A stretch of 64,000 nucleotides of DNA from contig CM067349.1 of assembly GCA_034190875.2 (NCBI GenBank), positions 14,542,717-14,606,716 of the forward strand, given 5' to 3'. Each line of letters begins with the position of its first letter. Within the stretch, counting starts at the first letter, position 1. The translations under genes and the position numbers were made by a program. The stretch comes from Urechis unicinctus. Lineage: Eukaryota; Annelida; Polychaeta; Xenopneusta; Urechidae. Below, piece by piece: positions 36,887 through 47,679 of this stretch. The notes beneath the pieces are model-generated. The model saw nothing but the letters and a program-made list of their open reading frames with translations, searched no databases and had not been told where the DNA came from.

Positions 36887-38287
36887 ATGGAGGGAAAAGA
36901 AATCTTCTCCTTACCGTTTACAAGGCAAATATTTGTCATCATTATTGTTATGAGAAAATCATCTACCGCGAAATTGCGGGGTTTTTTTTAGATGCAACAA
37001 ACGCAATTACGAAACATCTGCAATTCCGGCCAACATTATGAGTGACGTATTCTCTGTTTTCAAACAAAACTTGTTAGAGTTCTTTACAATTGAAATATTG
37101 AGACATTACGTAATAGATCAATTAGCTTAAATGCTGAGAAAACAATTGGTTTGTTTGTTTCTAGAATACTTCTTCATCAATGTATATGTTGGACACCACA
37201 AAAAGTACTCTGTTGCATATACCAATTAACGTATTTGATGAGCGATTTCATAACACTACATTCTGCAAAGACACTCGAAAGAGCGCGAGACCGAACGATA
37301 CTTTATAGTCAAGGACAATTATACTTCGGTAAATGCTTACAGTCGTACGCAACAAAATGCGCAATGATTTTCCATTTCGATTGCCATCGTTGTATATATC
37401 GAAAAAGTACCATTTTCGTGACAATTTATCCTCAACGATGCTTCTTTAACGGGAAAATCGAACTGCATTTTGGGTGATGATATTGGAAGATGCGGATGAT
37501 AAAAAGAATAGTCCCATCTTGTCTTGTTTATGTATAACCTTTCTTCATCTCAACTGTTGCTTATCTTCCTTCTCTACGAGGTACAGGTATAGTAGCTATA
37601 ATCAGTATCCCAAAAGACCAACGTCAGGTTTTATCACCTTGTCGGTCCAAGAGTAAAACCACCAATTTTGTGGTCGATTCGGTACATGCTTACATGTTTT
37701 CACGAAATATTCATGTTCTAACGAGTTTTAGGCGATCAGTGTTGAAATTTATTATTTAGATTGGTTAAAGATTGTCTACGGAAAAATACATTTTTGATAA
37801 CTTTCCAAGTTTACGGGTGATATTTTCTTCCAAAACACAAGCGTGGAGGGGGTATCGCTGATAGTTCCTGTCCCCTTTTCCCCAAGCTTTCGTCGTTTCT
37901 TCGTGATTTGGTGTGATATTTGTGCGACAGTGATTGTTAGCGGTCTTTTCTACATGTTAGACAAGGTCATTTTAGCTTTTAGCTTCGTGCTACAAATAGT
38001 CGCTACGAACCCCCGTCTTGCGAACACGGGAACTCCGTTGAATTCCAAAACCTAAATACGATGGAACGCCAGAACTAAGAGGGAGTGCATGCATCACTCC
38101 TATACCTAGTTCGAAAGAGCTAATAATCAGCCTCTCTGGGTAGGCTCATATATGTATCCAAGCATGAATTTGGAATGACCATTATCCTGTGGCTTTGATG
38201 CATTTTTTTACGTTCTAGAATAGCCAGAGAATGGCGTTTCGACGACGCGATGTCGAACTTTTGTCATGTGTATTCTTTTGATTCAAA
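36887..38287 (+). pseudogene. METTL-D: decayed METTL24-like gene
   Basis: Recognisable exons: exon 1 at 36887-37040, exon 2 at 37165-37328 and exon 4 at 38219-38287. Exon 1 is 7 bp shorter than the intact form right after the anchor segment, so the frame shifts and hits TAG at 36989-36991 after 34 codons. Exon 2 is open only in part. Exon 3 is missing: DNA before and after it is joined near 37565 (compare 60910-61120 in METTL-E). Exon 4 reads [22 protein letters not shown] with Pro replaced by Ser. Exons 5 and 6 are absent, and a (TA)n tract begins 15 bp after exon 4. No functional methyltransferase can come from this copy. Confidence 0.8.
37843..38055 (+). other. Hydrophobic short ORF inside METTL-D
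   Basis: A 70-codon frame with PSFRRFFVIWCDICATVIVSG and a second hydrophobic part (ILAFSFVLQIVATN) lies between exon 2 and exon 4 of METTL-D. The core is conserved at 61.53-61.65 kb but its N- and C-terminal contexts differ, because METTL-E has a 209 bp insertion at 61652. Probably intron sequence; no family recognised. Confidence 0.2.
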
Positions 38288-38296
38288 GTAAGAACA

Positions 38297-38329
38297 AGAT
38301 TTATATATATATATATACGAATATATATT

Positions 38330-38404
<75 letters not shown>

Positions 38405-38409
38405 GCATG

Positions 38410-38440
<31 letters not shown>

Positions 38441-38520
38441 ATGTATTCATATATATATATGTATTTATATATATATATATATGTATTTATATATATATAT
38501 ACAAATATATATATTTATAA
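38297..38520. repeat. (TA)n-rich tract at the METTL-D 3' break
   Basis: About 220 bp of TA dinucleotides with occasional CATG/TGTAT variants. It begins with ACAAGATTTATATATATA, the same entry sequence as the tract that follows exon 5 of METTL-E at 62.41 kb. Confidence 0.97.
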
Positions 38521-38861
38521 AAGCATAGGGTTCGATATCGACATGCATATACACAGATATGTATATATATGTATATATATATACATATTTACATATGCGT
38601 ACATACGAGGGCATTAGCCGGCTTGGGCATCCGGATCTATCATATATTTCGCGTGAATGTTCTTTCAATGAACCCGATTGACCTTGGATAGATCATTGAG
38701 AGCTACAAAGTGGATACCTGCCACAATTCAATAAAGCATAATCATAGCGTTTTAGTTGTCAGGATGGTGTATTCATAGCGTTTTGTTTTCTTGTCATTAT
38801 ATTAATACATATTAGCTCATTTGATCGTTGTAGAAATATTGAGAATGTTCCATAGTTGGAC

Positions 38862-38870
38862 TATATAAGG
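38862..38870 (+). promoter_or_regulatory. Candidate TATA box of short transcript unit (copy 1)
   Basis: TATATAAGG follows GTTGGAC and is repeated at 41387 and 63568 with identical surroundings. About 65 bp downstream is a strong donor AC|GTAAGT at 38928, as expected for a short noncoding first exon. The next good acceptor is TACATAG at 39161-39167, which leads to the short VQDLE exon. Confidence 0.45.
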
Positions 38871-39167
38871 AGGATCACAGCCGGTGTTTTCTAGAGGTTC
38901 TAACAGAGTTCTCGTAAGAGTTGTTACGTAAGTCTTGGTGGTTTCTAAAACAGTGTAAGTTGGCGGTATCATTGTGTCTGTCAGTTGATATCAGCGTTTG
39001 CATTGGAATAAAGCATTGGATATAGGTACAATGTGAAGTTGTAGGATGTTGTTGGAACCTGTGACAGTACCAACAGAGATATATCCGCTGGACATATAAG
39101 TGCTGCCTGCGAAAACGTTCTACGCCCAGAAAAGAGCGATAGTATGCAACAATATTGTGGTACATAG

Positions 39168-39275
39168 CACCCTGAGACCCGAAACATGGTACAAGACCTG
39201 GAAAGCATGGAAGAGGAGATAGACAACACAGTGGTTGCACCGCCAATATCCGAACTACAGAAGACTACGAACTGA
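39168..39275 (+). CDS. Short VQDLE exon/ORF (copy 1), unidentified
   Basis: From the acceptor at 39167 the frame is HPETRN then MVQDLESMEEEI...VAPPISELQKTTN and stops at TGA 39273-39275. Starting at ATG 39186 it is 29 codons. The same frame is open at 41.7 and 63.9 kb (in the latter it runs past the window edge with KATN), and is broken by TGA at 28.9 kb in module K. It is acidic, probably helical, and I do not recognise it. It may be the first coding part of the same gene as module K. Confidence 0.35.
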   Translation, partial: HPETRNMVQDLESMEEEIDNTVVAPPISELQKTTN

Positions 39276-39765
39276 CCAGAAGGCGACTACAGATGTAACC
39301 AATTTGCCGAAATAATCTTTTGCAGAGCTCTGGTTAAAGTGACCGCGATGTACTGTCCGTTTAAGTGAAACACATTATGATGAGGATTTCGTATCAGATT
39401 CAGCTGTGGTTGGCAATGCATCGACAATAGCGATCGGATAGAAGTGGCCCAGAAAATGACCAGGATGGCGCCATTAAGAACCTTGACAATGATGACGATA
39501 AAAAAATTAGTAAAAGAGATCAAATGGACCAGAAGCTCAATTCATTCATGGTATCCGGGTATTTGGTGGGTGTGATGGGGAATGGTGGTGTTGATCTCTT
39601 TCTATGTGAAGGAAAGAAAGAATATGCCGCCAATATGGGTGGATTTTCTCCCATTTTGGTGTTCGAATGGGTCGGTATTTGAGATTGCCAGGTAAGTTTT
39701 GGCATTGGCATACACATGGGTAGGATTAAAAACAAACATTTAAATAGATAAATTTGCTCCGTACT

Positions 39766-39960
39766 CCTTCCCTTTACTCCTGCTCCATACTCCTGCTCCA
39801 TACTCCTGTGCCGTACTCCTGCCCTGTACTCCTGCTTCATAATCCCGTGCCGTACTCCTGCTCTGTACTCCCGTGCTGTACTGCTCCGTTCTGCCACGCC
39901 ATACTGCCACGCGGTACTCCCTCGCCATACTCCCGTGCCGTACACCCGATCTTCCATGAC
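39766..39960 (+). repeat. 13 bp minisatellite (copy 1)
   Basis: About 14 units of TACTCCTGCTCCA and variants (TACTCCCGTGCCG, TACTGCCACGCGG) follow one another in register. Read on the minus strand they give the repetitive EYGAGV/RSTAREY-type frames of 96 and 145 codons, which are repeat translations rather than genes. Confidence 0.93.
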
Positions 39961-40114
39961 CGCAATATTTTATGAACATTGACAACATTAAACAAAGAAC
40001 AGCTTCGTCCCAAACTTTGCTAAAGCTCATAGAGGCTCAGAAGGGCACAGTACAAAGCCTAATAACCGAGTATGCCTACTCTGATCATTATGATTAAACA
40101 GTCAGGTGTACTAT

Positions 40115-40282
40115 ATGCGTATGTGTCTTGAATCAAAAAGGGAAATGTTAATGGAAATCTTAGATGAAAACCAAGCCTTAACTGAACTCAAAACTCAAGG
40201 AATAAATTTTCTAAATTTTGTTACCAATGAGGACAAACATGTATATGAGGCATTTAGGAAATATATATATGAAAGCATGTAA
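40115..40282 (+). CDS. 55-codon ORF, possible 3' exon (copy 1)
   Basis: ATG to TAA, reading MRMCLESKREMLMEILDENQ and ending KHVYEAFRKYIYESM. It has a balanced, charged composition unlike its surroundings. A CAG acceptor-like site at 40103-40105 lies just upstream, with the frame open through SQVYY. AATAAA occurs inside (40200) and just after the stop. It is identical in the second copy, but that duplication is recent. It looks like the last exon of a larger gene, not recognised. Confidence 0.4.
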   Translation: MRMCLESKREMLMEILDENQALTELKTQGINFLNFVTNEDKHVYEAFRKYIYESM

Positions 40283-40586
40283 ATAAATGAGCTTACCAAC
40301 TCTACCACATAAAACATGAATTAAAATATCAGTGATGAAACTTCATGTGTCTCACATAGCCAGATTTATATAAATTCATGTGTCATTGAATTGTATTGTA
40401 TTGTGTTCACAAGTAATACTGTTGTATCTCACTGTACTGTATTTGGTACTGCCATCAAAATATTGTACATATTGTGATTTGCTGTTCCTAGATGGAACTT
40501 GATTGCCAAGTAAAAGTCATTGTTGTCATTGTCATTGTGGAAGGTCGTGTCCCACCAAACAAATTAGTAACAACGCTGCGAGTCTG

Positions 40587-40617
40587 CCCCACCCCCACCC
40601 CACCCCCCCCCCCCCCG
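40587..40617. repeat. C-rich homopolymer tract (copy 1)
   Basis: A CCCCACCCCC stretch ending in a run of about 14 C. The second copy at 43110-43142 has a longer run, so it is a length-variable site. Confidence 0.9.
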
Positions 40618-40849
40618 CCACTCAAGGGTTGGGGTGGAAGTGAGTGAATATTCAGCTTATTAATCTAACAATACAAATGTGCGCTATATTACACAGAGCC
40701 ACGCTCCTAGAAAACCTTATATAGCTTACATATGAAGTTTTCCTTCTTTGATCCATTTAACAGTTCCACCCGATGGTAACACATATATTTCTCTCTAACT
40801 TCTTTCGATCACCTTACTCGAACGTTAGTGACTATGCTGTACAACGAAT

Positions 40850-41034
40850 ATATATTTATGTTTATATTATATATATATATATATAGATATATAATATAGA
40901 TATATATTATAATATATATGTATATATGCATGTATATATATATTATATGTATATTTAGGATTTATGTATTCATGATCTATTTATATGTATTTATTATATA
41001 TATATATATGTATTTATATATATATATACAAATA
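40850..41034. repeat. (TA)n-rich tract at tandem-duplication junction
   Basis: TA-dinucleotide sequence separating the two 2.5 kb copies. It is related to the tract at 38.3-38.5 kb but shorter and more degenerate. Confidence 0.93.
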
Positions 41035-41386
41035 TCATATATTTATAAAAGCATAGGGTTCGATATCGACATGCATATACACAGATATGTATATATATGT
41101 ATATATATATACATATTTACATATGCGTACATACGAGGGCATTAGCCGGCTTGGGCATCCGGATCTATCATATATTTCGCGTGAATGTTCTTTCAATGAA
41201 CCCGATTGACCTTGGATAGATCATTGAGAGCTACAAAGTGGATACCTGCCATTCAATAAAGCATAATCATAGCGTTTTAGTTGTCAGGATGGTGTATTCA
41301 TAGCGTTTTGTTTTCTTGTCATTATATTAATACATATTAGCTCATTTGATCGTTGTAGAAATATTGAGAATGTTCCATAGTTGGAC

Positions 41387-41395
41387 TATATAAGG
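41387..41395 (+). promoter_or_regulatory. Candidate TATA box of short transcript unit (copy 2)
   Basis: Same TATATAAGG and downstream AC|GTAAGT donor as at 38862. Confidence 0.45.
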
Positions 41396-41692
41396 AGGAT
41401 CACAGCCGGTGTTTTCTAGAGGTTCTAACAGAGTTCTCGTAAGAGTTGTTACGTAAGTCTTGGTGGTTTCTAAAACAGTGTAAGTTGGCGGTATCATTGT
41501 GTCTGTCAGTTGATATCAGCGTTTGCATTGGAATAAAGCATTGGATATAGGTACAATGTGAAGTTGTAGGATGTTGTTGGAACCTGTGACAGTACCAACA
41601 GAGATATATCCGCTGGACATATAAGTGCTGCCTGCGAAAACGTTCTACGCCCAGAAAAGAGCGATAGTATGCAACAATATTGTGGTACATAG

Positions 41693-41800
41693 CACCCTGA
41701 GACCCGAAACATGGTACAAGACCTGGAAAGCATGGAAGAGGAGATAGACGACACAGTGGTTGCACCGCCAATATCCGAACTACAGAAGACTACGAACTGA
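41693..41800 (+). CDS. Short VQDLE exon/ORF (copy 2), unidentified
   Basis: Same acceptor and frame as at 39168, with one substitution (Asn to Asp). It stops at TGA after ELQKTTN. Confidence 0.35.
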   Translation, partial: HPETRNMVQDLESMEEEIDDTVVAPPISELQKTTN

Positions 41801-42289
41801 CCAGAAGGCGACTACAGATGTAACCAATTTGCCGAAATAATCTTTTGCAGAGCTCTGGTTAAAGTGACCGCGATGTACTGTCCGTTTAAGTGAAACACAT
41901 TATGATGAGGATTTCGTATCAGATTCAGCTGTGGTTGGCAATGCATCGACAATAGCGATGGATAGAAGTGGCCCAGAAAATGACCAGGATGGCGCCATTA
42001 AGAACCTTGACAATGATGACGATAAAAAAATTAGTAAAAGAGATCAAATGGACCAGAAGCTCAATTCATTCATGGTATCCGGGTATTTGGTGGGTGTGAT
42101 GGGGAATGGTGGTGTTGATCTCTTTCTATGTGAAGGAAAGAAAGAATATGCCGCCAATATGGGTGGATTTTCTCCCATTTTGGTGTTCGAATGGGTCGGT
42201 ATTTGAGATTGCCAGGTAAGTTTTGGCATTGGCATACACATGGGTAGGATTAAAAACAAACATTTAAATAGATAAATTTGCTCCGTACT

Positions 42290-42484
42290 CCTTCCCTTTA
42301 CTCCTGCTCCATACTCCTGCTCCATACTCCTGTGCCGTACTCCTGCCCTGTACTCCTGCTTCATAATCCCGTGCCGTACTCCTGCTCTGTACTCCCGTGC
42401 TGTACTGCTCCGTTCTGCCACGCCATACTGCCACGCGGTACTCCCTCGCCATACTCCCGTGCCGTACACCCGATCTTCCATGAC
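42290..42484 (+). repeat. 13 bp minisatellite (copy 2)
   Basis: Duplicate of 39766-39960 with the same order of variant units. Confidence 0.93.
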
Positions 42485-42637
42485 CGCAATATTTTATGAA
42501 CATTGACAACATTAAACAAAGAACAGCTTCGTCCCAACTTTGCTAAAGCTCATAGAGGCTCAGAAGGGCACAGTACAAAGCCTAATAACCGAGTATGCCT
42601 ACTCTGATCATTATGATTAAACAGTCAGGTGTACTAT

Positions 42638-42805
42638 ATGCGTATGTGTCTTGAATCAAAAAGGGAAATGTTAATGGAAATCTTAGATGAAAACCAAGCC
42701 TTAACTGAACTCAAAACTCAAGGAATAAATTTTCTAAATTTTGTTACCAATGAGGACAAACATGTATATGAGGCATTTAGGAAATATATATATGAAAGCA
42801 TGTAA
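42638..42805 (+). CDS. 55-codon ORF, possible 3' exon (copy 2)
   Basis: Identical reading frame to 40115-40282, with the same acceptor-like CAG upstream and AATAAA after the stop. Unidentified. Confidence 0.4.
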   Translation: MRMCLESKREMLMEILDENQALTELKTQGINFLNFVTNEDKHVYEAFRKYIYESM

Positions 42806-43429
42806 ATAAATGAGCTTACCAACTCTACCACATAAAACATGAATTAAAATATCAGTGATGAAACTTCATGTGTCTCACATAGCCAGATTTATATAAATTC
42901 ATGTGTCATTGAATTGTATTGTATTGTGTTCACAAGTAATACTGTTGTATCTCACTGTACTGTATTTGGTACTGCCATCAAAATATTGTACATATTGTGA
43001 TTTGCTGTTCCTAGATGGAACTTGATTGCCAAGTAAAAGTCATTGTTGTCATTGTCATTGTGGAAGGTCGTGTCCCACCAAACAAATTAGTAACAACGCT
43101 GCGAGTCTGCCCCCCACCCCCACCCCCCCCCCCCCCCCCCCCGCCACTCAAGGGTTGGGGTGGAAGTGAGTGAATATTCAGCTTATTAATCTAACAATAC
43201 AAATGTGCGCTATATTACACAGAGCCACGCTCCTAGAAAACCTTATATAGCTTACATATGAAGCACTTTTCCTTCTTTGATCCATTTAACAGTTCCACCC
43301 GATGGTAACACATATATTTCTCTCTAACTTCTTTCGATCACCTTACTCGAACGTTAGTGATTTAATCTTCACCGTTCATCGTGGTACGTCGAGGTTTCTC
43401 TTTTGGCTACTTACATACCGGGTTTATAG

Positions 43430-43501
43430 TTGTATATAAATATATATATGTATTTATATATACATGTATATGCGTAAATATATATGAAAATATTTATATA
43501 T

Positions 43502-43536
<35 letters not shown>

Positions 43537-43556
43537 TATATATGTGTGTGTGTGTG

Positions 43557-43620
<64 letters not shown>

Positions 43621-43650
43621 CATTTATTTATATATATATACACATATAAC
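43430..43650. repeat. (TA)n-rich tract with short (GT)n
   Basis: Compound TA/GT microsatellite after the second tandem copy. It separates that copy from block Q'. Confidence 0.95.
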
Positions 43651-43876
43651 AACCATATAACAACCATGCCTTCAGCTAATTCATCATACTGTCTGATGAT
43701 GAGCTTATGGATCTGATAGTGTACCATAATGGATACTCCTTGACACCTCTGTGACGAGAAATCTAATGCTATTTGAGAGTGTGGTCGAGTGAATGGGGTC
43801 TTTCTTGTGTTAGTGGGTTATCTGTTGAGAGTGTGGTCGAGTGACTGGGAACCTTCCTGATCTAGTTAGTCATTTG

Positions 43877-44072
43877 TTGAGTGAGTGAGTGAGTGAGTGA
43901 GTGAGTGAGTGAGTGAGTGAGTGAGTGAGTGAGTGAGTGAGTGAGTGAGTGAGTGAGTGAGTGAGTGAGTGAGTGAGTGAGTGAGTGAGTGAGTGAGTGA
44001 GTGAGTGAGTGAGTGAGTGAGTGAGTGAGTGAGTGAGTGAGTGAGTGAGTGAGTGAGTGAGTGAGTGAGTGG
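43877..44072 (+). repeat. TGAG microsatellite
   Basis: About 195 bp of pure TGAG units in the same context as 32304-32485. Confidence 0.96.
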
Positions 44073-44074
44073 GT

Positions 44075-45003
44075 GGGGGTTTTCCTGAATTAGTCAGTCG
44101 TTTGATGAGCGAGTAATCGAGCGAATGGGGGCTTGTGTGTGTTGTTCAATGCGTGATTCATTGGTAGAAAGAAATGATTGAGGGAGCAATTGAGTCAGTT
44201 TTGAAAAAAATCACAAAGTGAGTGATTAAGTGAATGACTAGTGATCGATTGAGTAAGTAAATGAACGATATGATAGGAGATTAACCGGTTAAGTAGGAGA
44301 TTGAATGAGTTAATAAGAAAGATCATGATTGAGTGAGTATACGAGTCAGCCAGTCAGTGGGTAATCAGTCAGCCAGTCAGTGGGTAATCAGTCAGTAGGT
44401 GATTGAGTCAGCAAGCCTGTCAGTGGGTACTAAATCCATTTGGATATTAAGTTAGGTAGATTGTTCGGCACACATGCACCATAGGCTTCATCTAAACATT
44501 GGTCAAAGAAGTCAGGCATGGGGTACGTATACATATCGAATAAACGCTAAACGCTAAATTAATGTAGGTGGATGAATTTTTCTGGAACATATGTTCTAAA
44601 CCTACTGTAATAATGAATAGGGGGTAAAGGGTGGGAAGAAAGAGGATGAGCCGGTGGGGAAGAGTAGGCCTAGCGAGTTATCACTGAGCCTACTTCGATA
44701 GCAAATCATAAAACAGCAGGATGTGTTATCAGTCAGTATTATAAATAATTCAATTTATCATTCAACATGGTCACAACAGTTTGTCTCATGATCTTGTTCG
44801 ACGACAATGTATTCGTTGCAAGAGGAACATACTGCGGCGAACAATGGTACCTTGGACATCGTGTACTTCATGATTTCCATACATCTGCCTCCAACAGGTA
44901 GCCTTTTAACTCCATCAACACTCACAACGAGAGTCTCTCGGCATTCATTAATACACAGAAACTACCAACACCGAGTGTATGTGGAATACTCGACGCTTTA
45001 ATC
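44075..45003 (+). repeat. Segmental duplication block Q' (partner 32490-33385)
   Basis: Collinear partner of block Q with more substitutions than the P and R-S pairs. A duplicated CAGTCAGTGGGTAATCAGTC motif near 44350-44395 is an extra tandem step relative to 32780-32810. The core of the open frames at 44807-45001 matches those at 33163. Confidence 0.8.
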
Positions 45004-45454
45004 AATCACAGCACAGGACCATTTTCTATCAGGGTTCAGGCGTATGGGCGGGTCCAAGTTATGGAGCATTTTACAACTTTTGATTTTCATTTCGAGATAT
45101 ATTAAAATATCCCTAATAAATGATCAATAGTTTATGATCTTGACACGTGAATTAAACCTTTATCTCTCAGTAGCTTAGAATGACCTCTAGCAATGATAAT
45201 AACTTCTGAATCGATACGGGGATGCCGCCTTTCTGACCCAATATATACTTACATAGGTCATTCACCCATGTGGTGTTATACGATATTATCAAGTCCTCTT
45301 TACTGACACTTAACACCTTTGTATCTACCTTATAGATCAAAAGAAAAATGAATTGTCTCGATCCTTATTCTCTCCCTCGTCCACTAGTGTTGCCATGATA
45401 TGTTTGCAGCTGAATGGACATATCCGTTTACACGGAGCAGCTCTATTTATGTTG

Positions 45455-45967
45455 TATGCTGTAACAACAGTTTAGGGCCAGTCACAAATTATAGAAGGAT
45501 AGTGGATGTAAATGCAGTTAGTTTGTAAAGTGTGATTATCTTCTGTTAGCTGGAGGCCCTAGAATGGCTGAGTACTTGCTTAGCATTCTACGGTAATAAC
45601 TATAAATACTTATGTAACATCTTGGGCGTTGGCTAGCTGATCTTAAAGGCTTCAGCCCGTAGTTTTAAACCGTTGACAGTAGAGCATTCTTTTCGAGTTA
45701 GACCGTCAGAGAGAACTGAGCGCACAAGCGTGAGTTGATTTGAATGTATAAATGTGTATTGAATGTATCGTTAATTCGTTATTGTTGTATTGATGGTGAA
45801 ATTAGTCTATTGACGATGTATTATTTGATTTTAGTTTTTGAACCGTGGTTTCAAGTAGCCGAACGTAATTCAACGTGGTCAACGAAGTTCATCGTAAAAA
45901 GTAGTGTAATAAACGTGACCAAGCCACGCGTATCATTATTTGTGCAAGCGAGATGCTCCGCATCTAC
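45455..45967 (+). mobile_element. LTR-like segment (candidate solo LTR)
   Basis: A stretch of about 510 bp has an LTR-like layout. Near its left end are TG-starting words (TGTAACAACAG), then TATAAAT at 45601, a TSS-like region, AATAAA at 45908-45913 and a CA end (CGCATCTACA). It lies inside the ~1.1 kb present here but missing at 33385, so it is dispensable DNA. I see no internal retroviral-type coding region, no paired second LTR and no clear target-site duplication. A cellular TATA promoter with its first exon would look similar. Confidence 0.3.
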
Positions 45968-46004
45968 AGTGGATGTGTGGTAGCTCTACGGTGCGTGATA
46001 AGAT

Positions 46005-47640
46005 GTGTGGAGCTAGTGTTATGCAACTCTTTGGGGGTGATTGGGTTGGGGAGGTGTACAATATAGGCCAAAAACTTGTTACGTAGTTTGGGAACGGGCC
46101 TGTATGACCAGAGAGATTATTGTTACTCCGACAGGTTATGTGATGAACAACTTGCCAAACATCAGGTGGCGCTACCATAAATAAATACAATTAGATGGGA
46201 CTGTTGATACAATGTCATCGGGATCGCCGTCTTGTGGCTTATGCAGTCGAAATTAAGTATTATGGGAGGTCGACTCGACACTTGGCCGCGTATGTGGTTG
46301 CCAATCAGAACACATGGCTAATCATTGGGAATTGGATCATGATTTCATTCTACGATGCGAGCAAAATAGAAAAGAAAAATGTCTATGGTAAATAGTGTCC
46401 CAGCACAGTTCAATCATTTAACAGTTTAAGTCGTGTTCTTATATTTGTATTAAAGGATGAATGACCAAAATACTTCTCCGTGGGAACCCACATCTCCTTG
46501 TTGCGTTGTTAAGTGCCGAAACTGTTGTCTATCTGATTAACCACGGAAACGGCTAAGTCTGCAAGTGAAGCACCGTATACCTTTGCAAAACGCATTTGGT
46601 TCTCTGAGCAGTGCAGCCTCCTGGTTCTGAGGTGAAGGTTATATGTCCGACGTACGTGCGTGAATTGATAATGTCGTGTTGTGGATGTGGAATACTGAAA
46701 GTTGGTGATATAATTCCAAACATTTGGGATGATTAACAATGTGCAGAAAGATAAGACAAATAGTATGACAGCGTAATAGTTCTTACTAGACCGGACGGGT
46801 TATAACGATCCTGTTTTGATTTATTAATGTTCGAAGAAATTAATTAATTTATGACGAAGGTGGCTGCCGGTTAGGAAAGTAATTTATTACGAGATTGGTG
46901 GCCAGGATTAAGCGTGATGTTGTTGCTTAATGTAGATCTATTTATATCTGCACAGTTGCTTACTCATCTTGTTTATTAGGGAGTAATGTTTTTTCCTTTT
47001 TGTCTGACCTTGGTGGTGTGAGTGCTGTGTGTTAGCAGAATCCTCTGGTATGATGCATACCATGGGAATGCGTCGGAGGGGTAGGAAGATCTGGTGTGGT
47101 GAATTATTCATTTCCTTATCTAGAGCAGTTAAGCCAATCCTAGCGTATATAAATAAGACCCACAAAAACGCTCATCAACACAGAAGTTCTACAGAAGTTC
47201 CACAGAAGTCTCACAGAAGTCACAGAGGTCAGAAGAATGACAGCCAGACTCCAAAAGAGACTGACTCTCGTCAACTTCAAGAGAGGCTTCAAAAGAGACT
47301 CACTTCTACCTTGTGTTCAGCTTGTGGATTGAAATAGAAAATAAACCAACTTTGGTCCTTCATTTACCTGTGCAACTACAAACCGTATTGGTAAATTGAA
47401 GTAAAAAGAAAGCGCAATAGAAGGACAAATATTAATATCTAAGCCTTACCCCAAGGCGCGATATGGGTAGGTGGACGATAGGGTGTGGGTGTAGTGGGTG
47501 AGGGAAGTGAATGGGGATTACTCTCCAAGACGCACTCACATCTGACAGAAGCAAAGTAATATGGGCGGCGGGGACATTGACTTCATCATAAGGATAATAT
47601 GCGCTAAACATGTCATAGTGTTCATTTGGAGCTCATGACA
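46005..47640 (+). repeat. Segmental duplication block R' (partners 33391-34690 and 57145-58570)
   Basis: A third, more diverged copy of block R. It carries 279 bp at 46701-46979 that the other two copies lack, and it lacks the ACCTCAGAATCCCTTC segment they share. Its TATA module is at 47146. Confidence 0.8.
47146..47157 (+). promoter_or_regulatory. Candidate TATA box (second copy of the 34211 module)
   Basis: TATATAAATAAG in the same context (AATCCTAGCG upstream, ACCCACAAAAACGC downstream), followed by the CAGAAGT repeats. Confidence 0.4.
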
Positions 47641-47679
47641 AAGTGCTTATAGCTAGGCTATGTGGGCTCACTCTCCCAT

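Larger units (their letters stand above)
38510..40835 (+). repeat. 2.5 kb tandem duplication, copy 1
   Basis: Collinear and almost identical with 41035-43360 at an offset of 2524 bp. It runs from the ATATTTATAAAAGCATAGGG boundary at the end of the TA tract to CTCGAACGTTAGTGA. Differences are mainly in the C-run near 40590-40617 and a few small indels, so the duplication looks recent. Confidence 0.93.
41035..43360 (+). repeat. 2.5 kb tandem duplication, copy 2
   Basis: Second copy of 38510-40835, carrying the same TATA box, VQDLE ORF, minisatellite, 55-codon ORF and C-run. It ends at about 43360 where GATTTAATCTTCACC replaces the sequence following copy 1. Confidence 0.93.

Noticed and set aside
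38266-38528. IYIYIY-rich ORFs in TA tracts (also 21.6, 40.9, 52.7, 62.5 and 62.9 kb)
   Set aside because: Alternating TA dinucleotides give endless Tyr-Ile frames and are not genes.
39520-39957. 145-codon minus ORF with EYRAGV/RSTEQ repeats (also 42044-42481)
   Set aside because: The repetitive part is the 13 bp minisatellite read on the other strand. The rest has no recognised domain.
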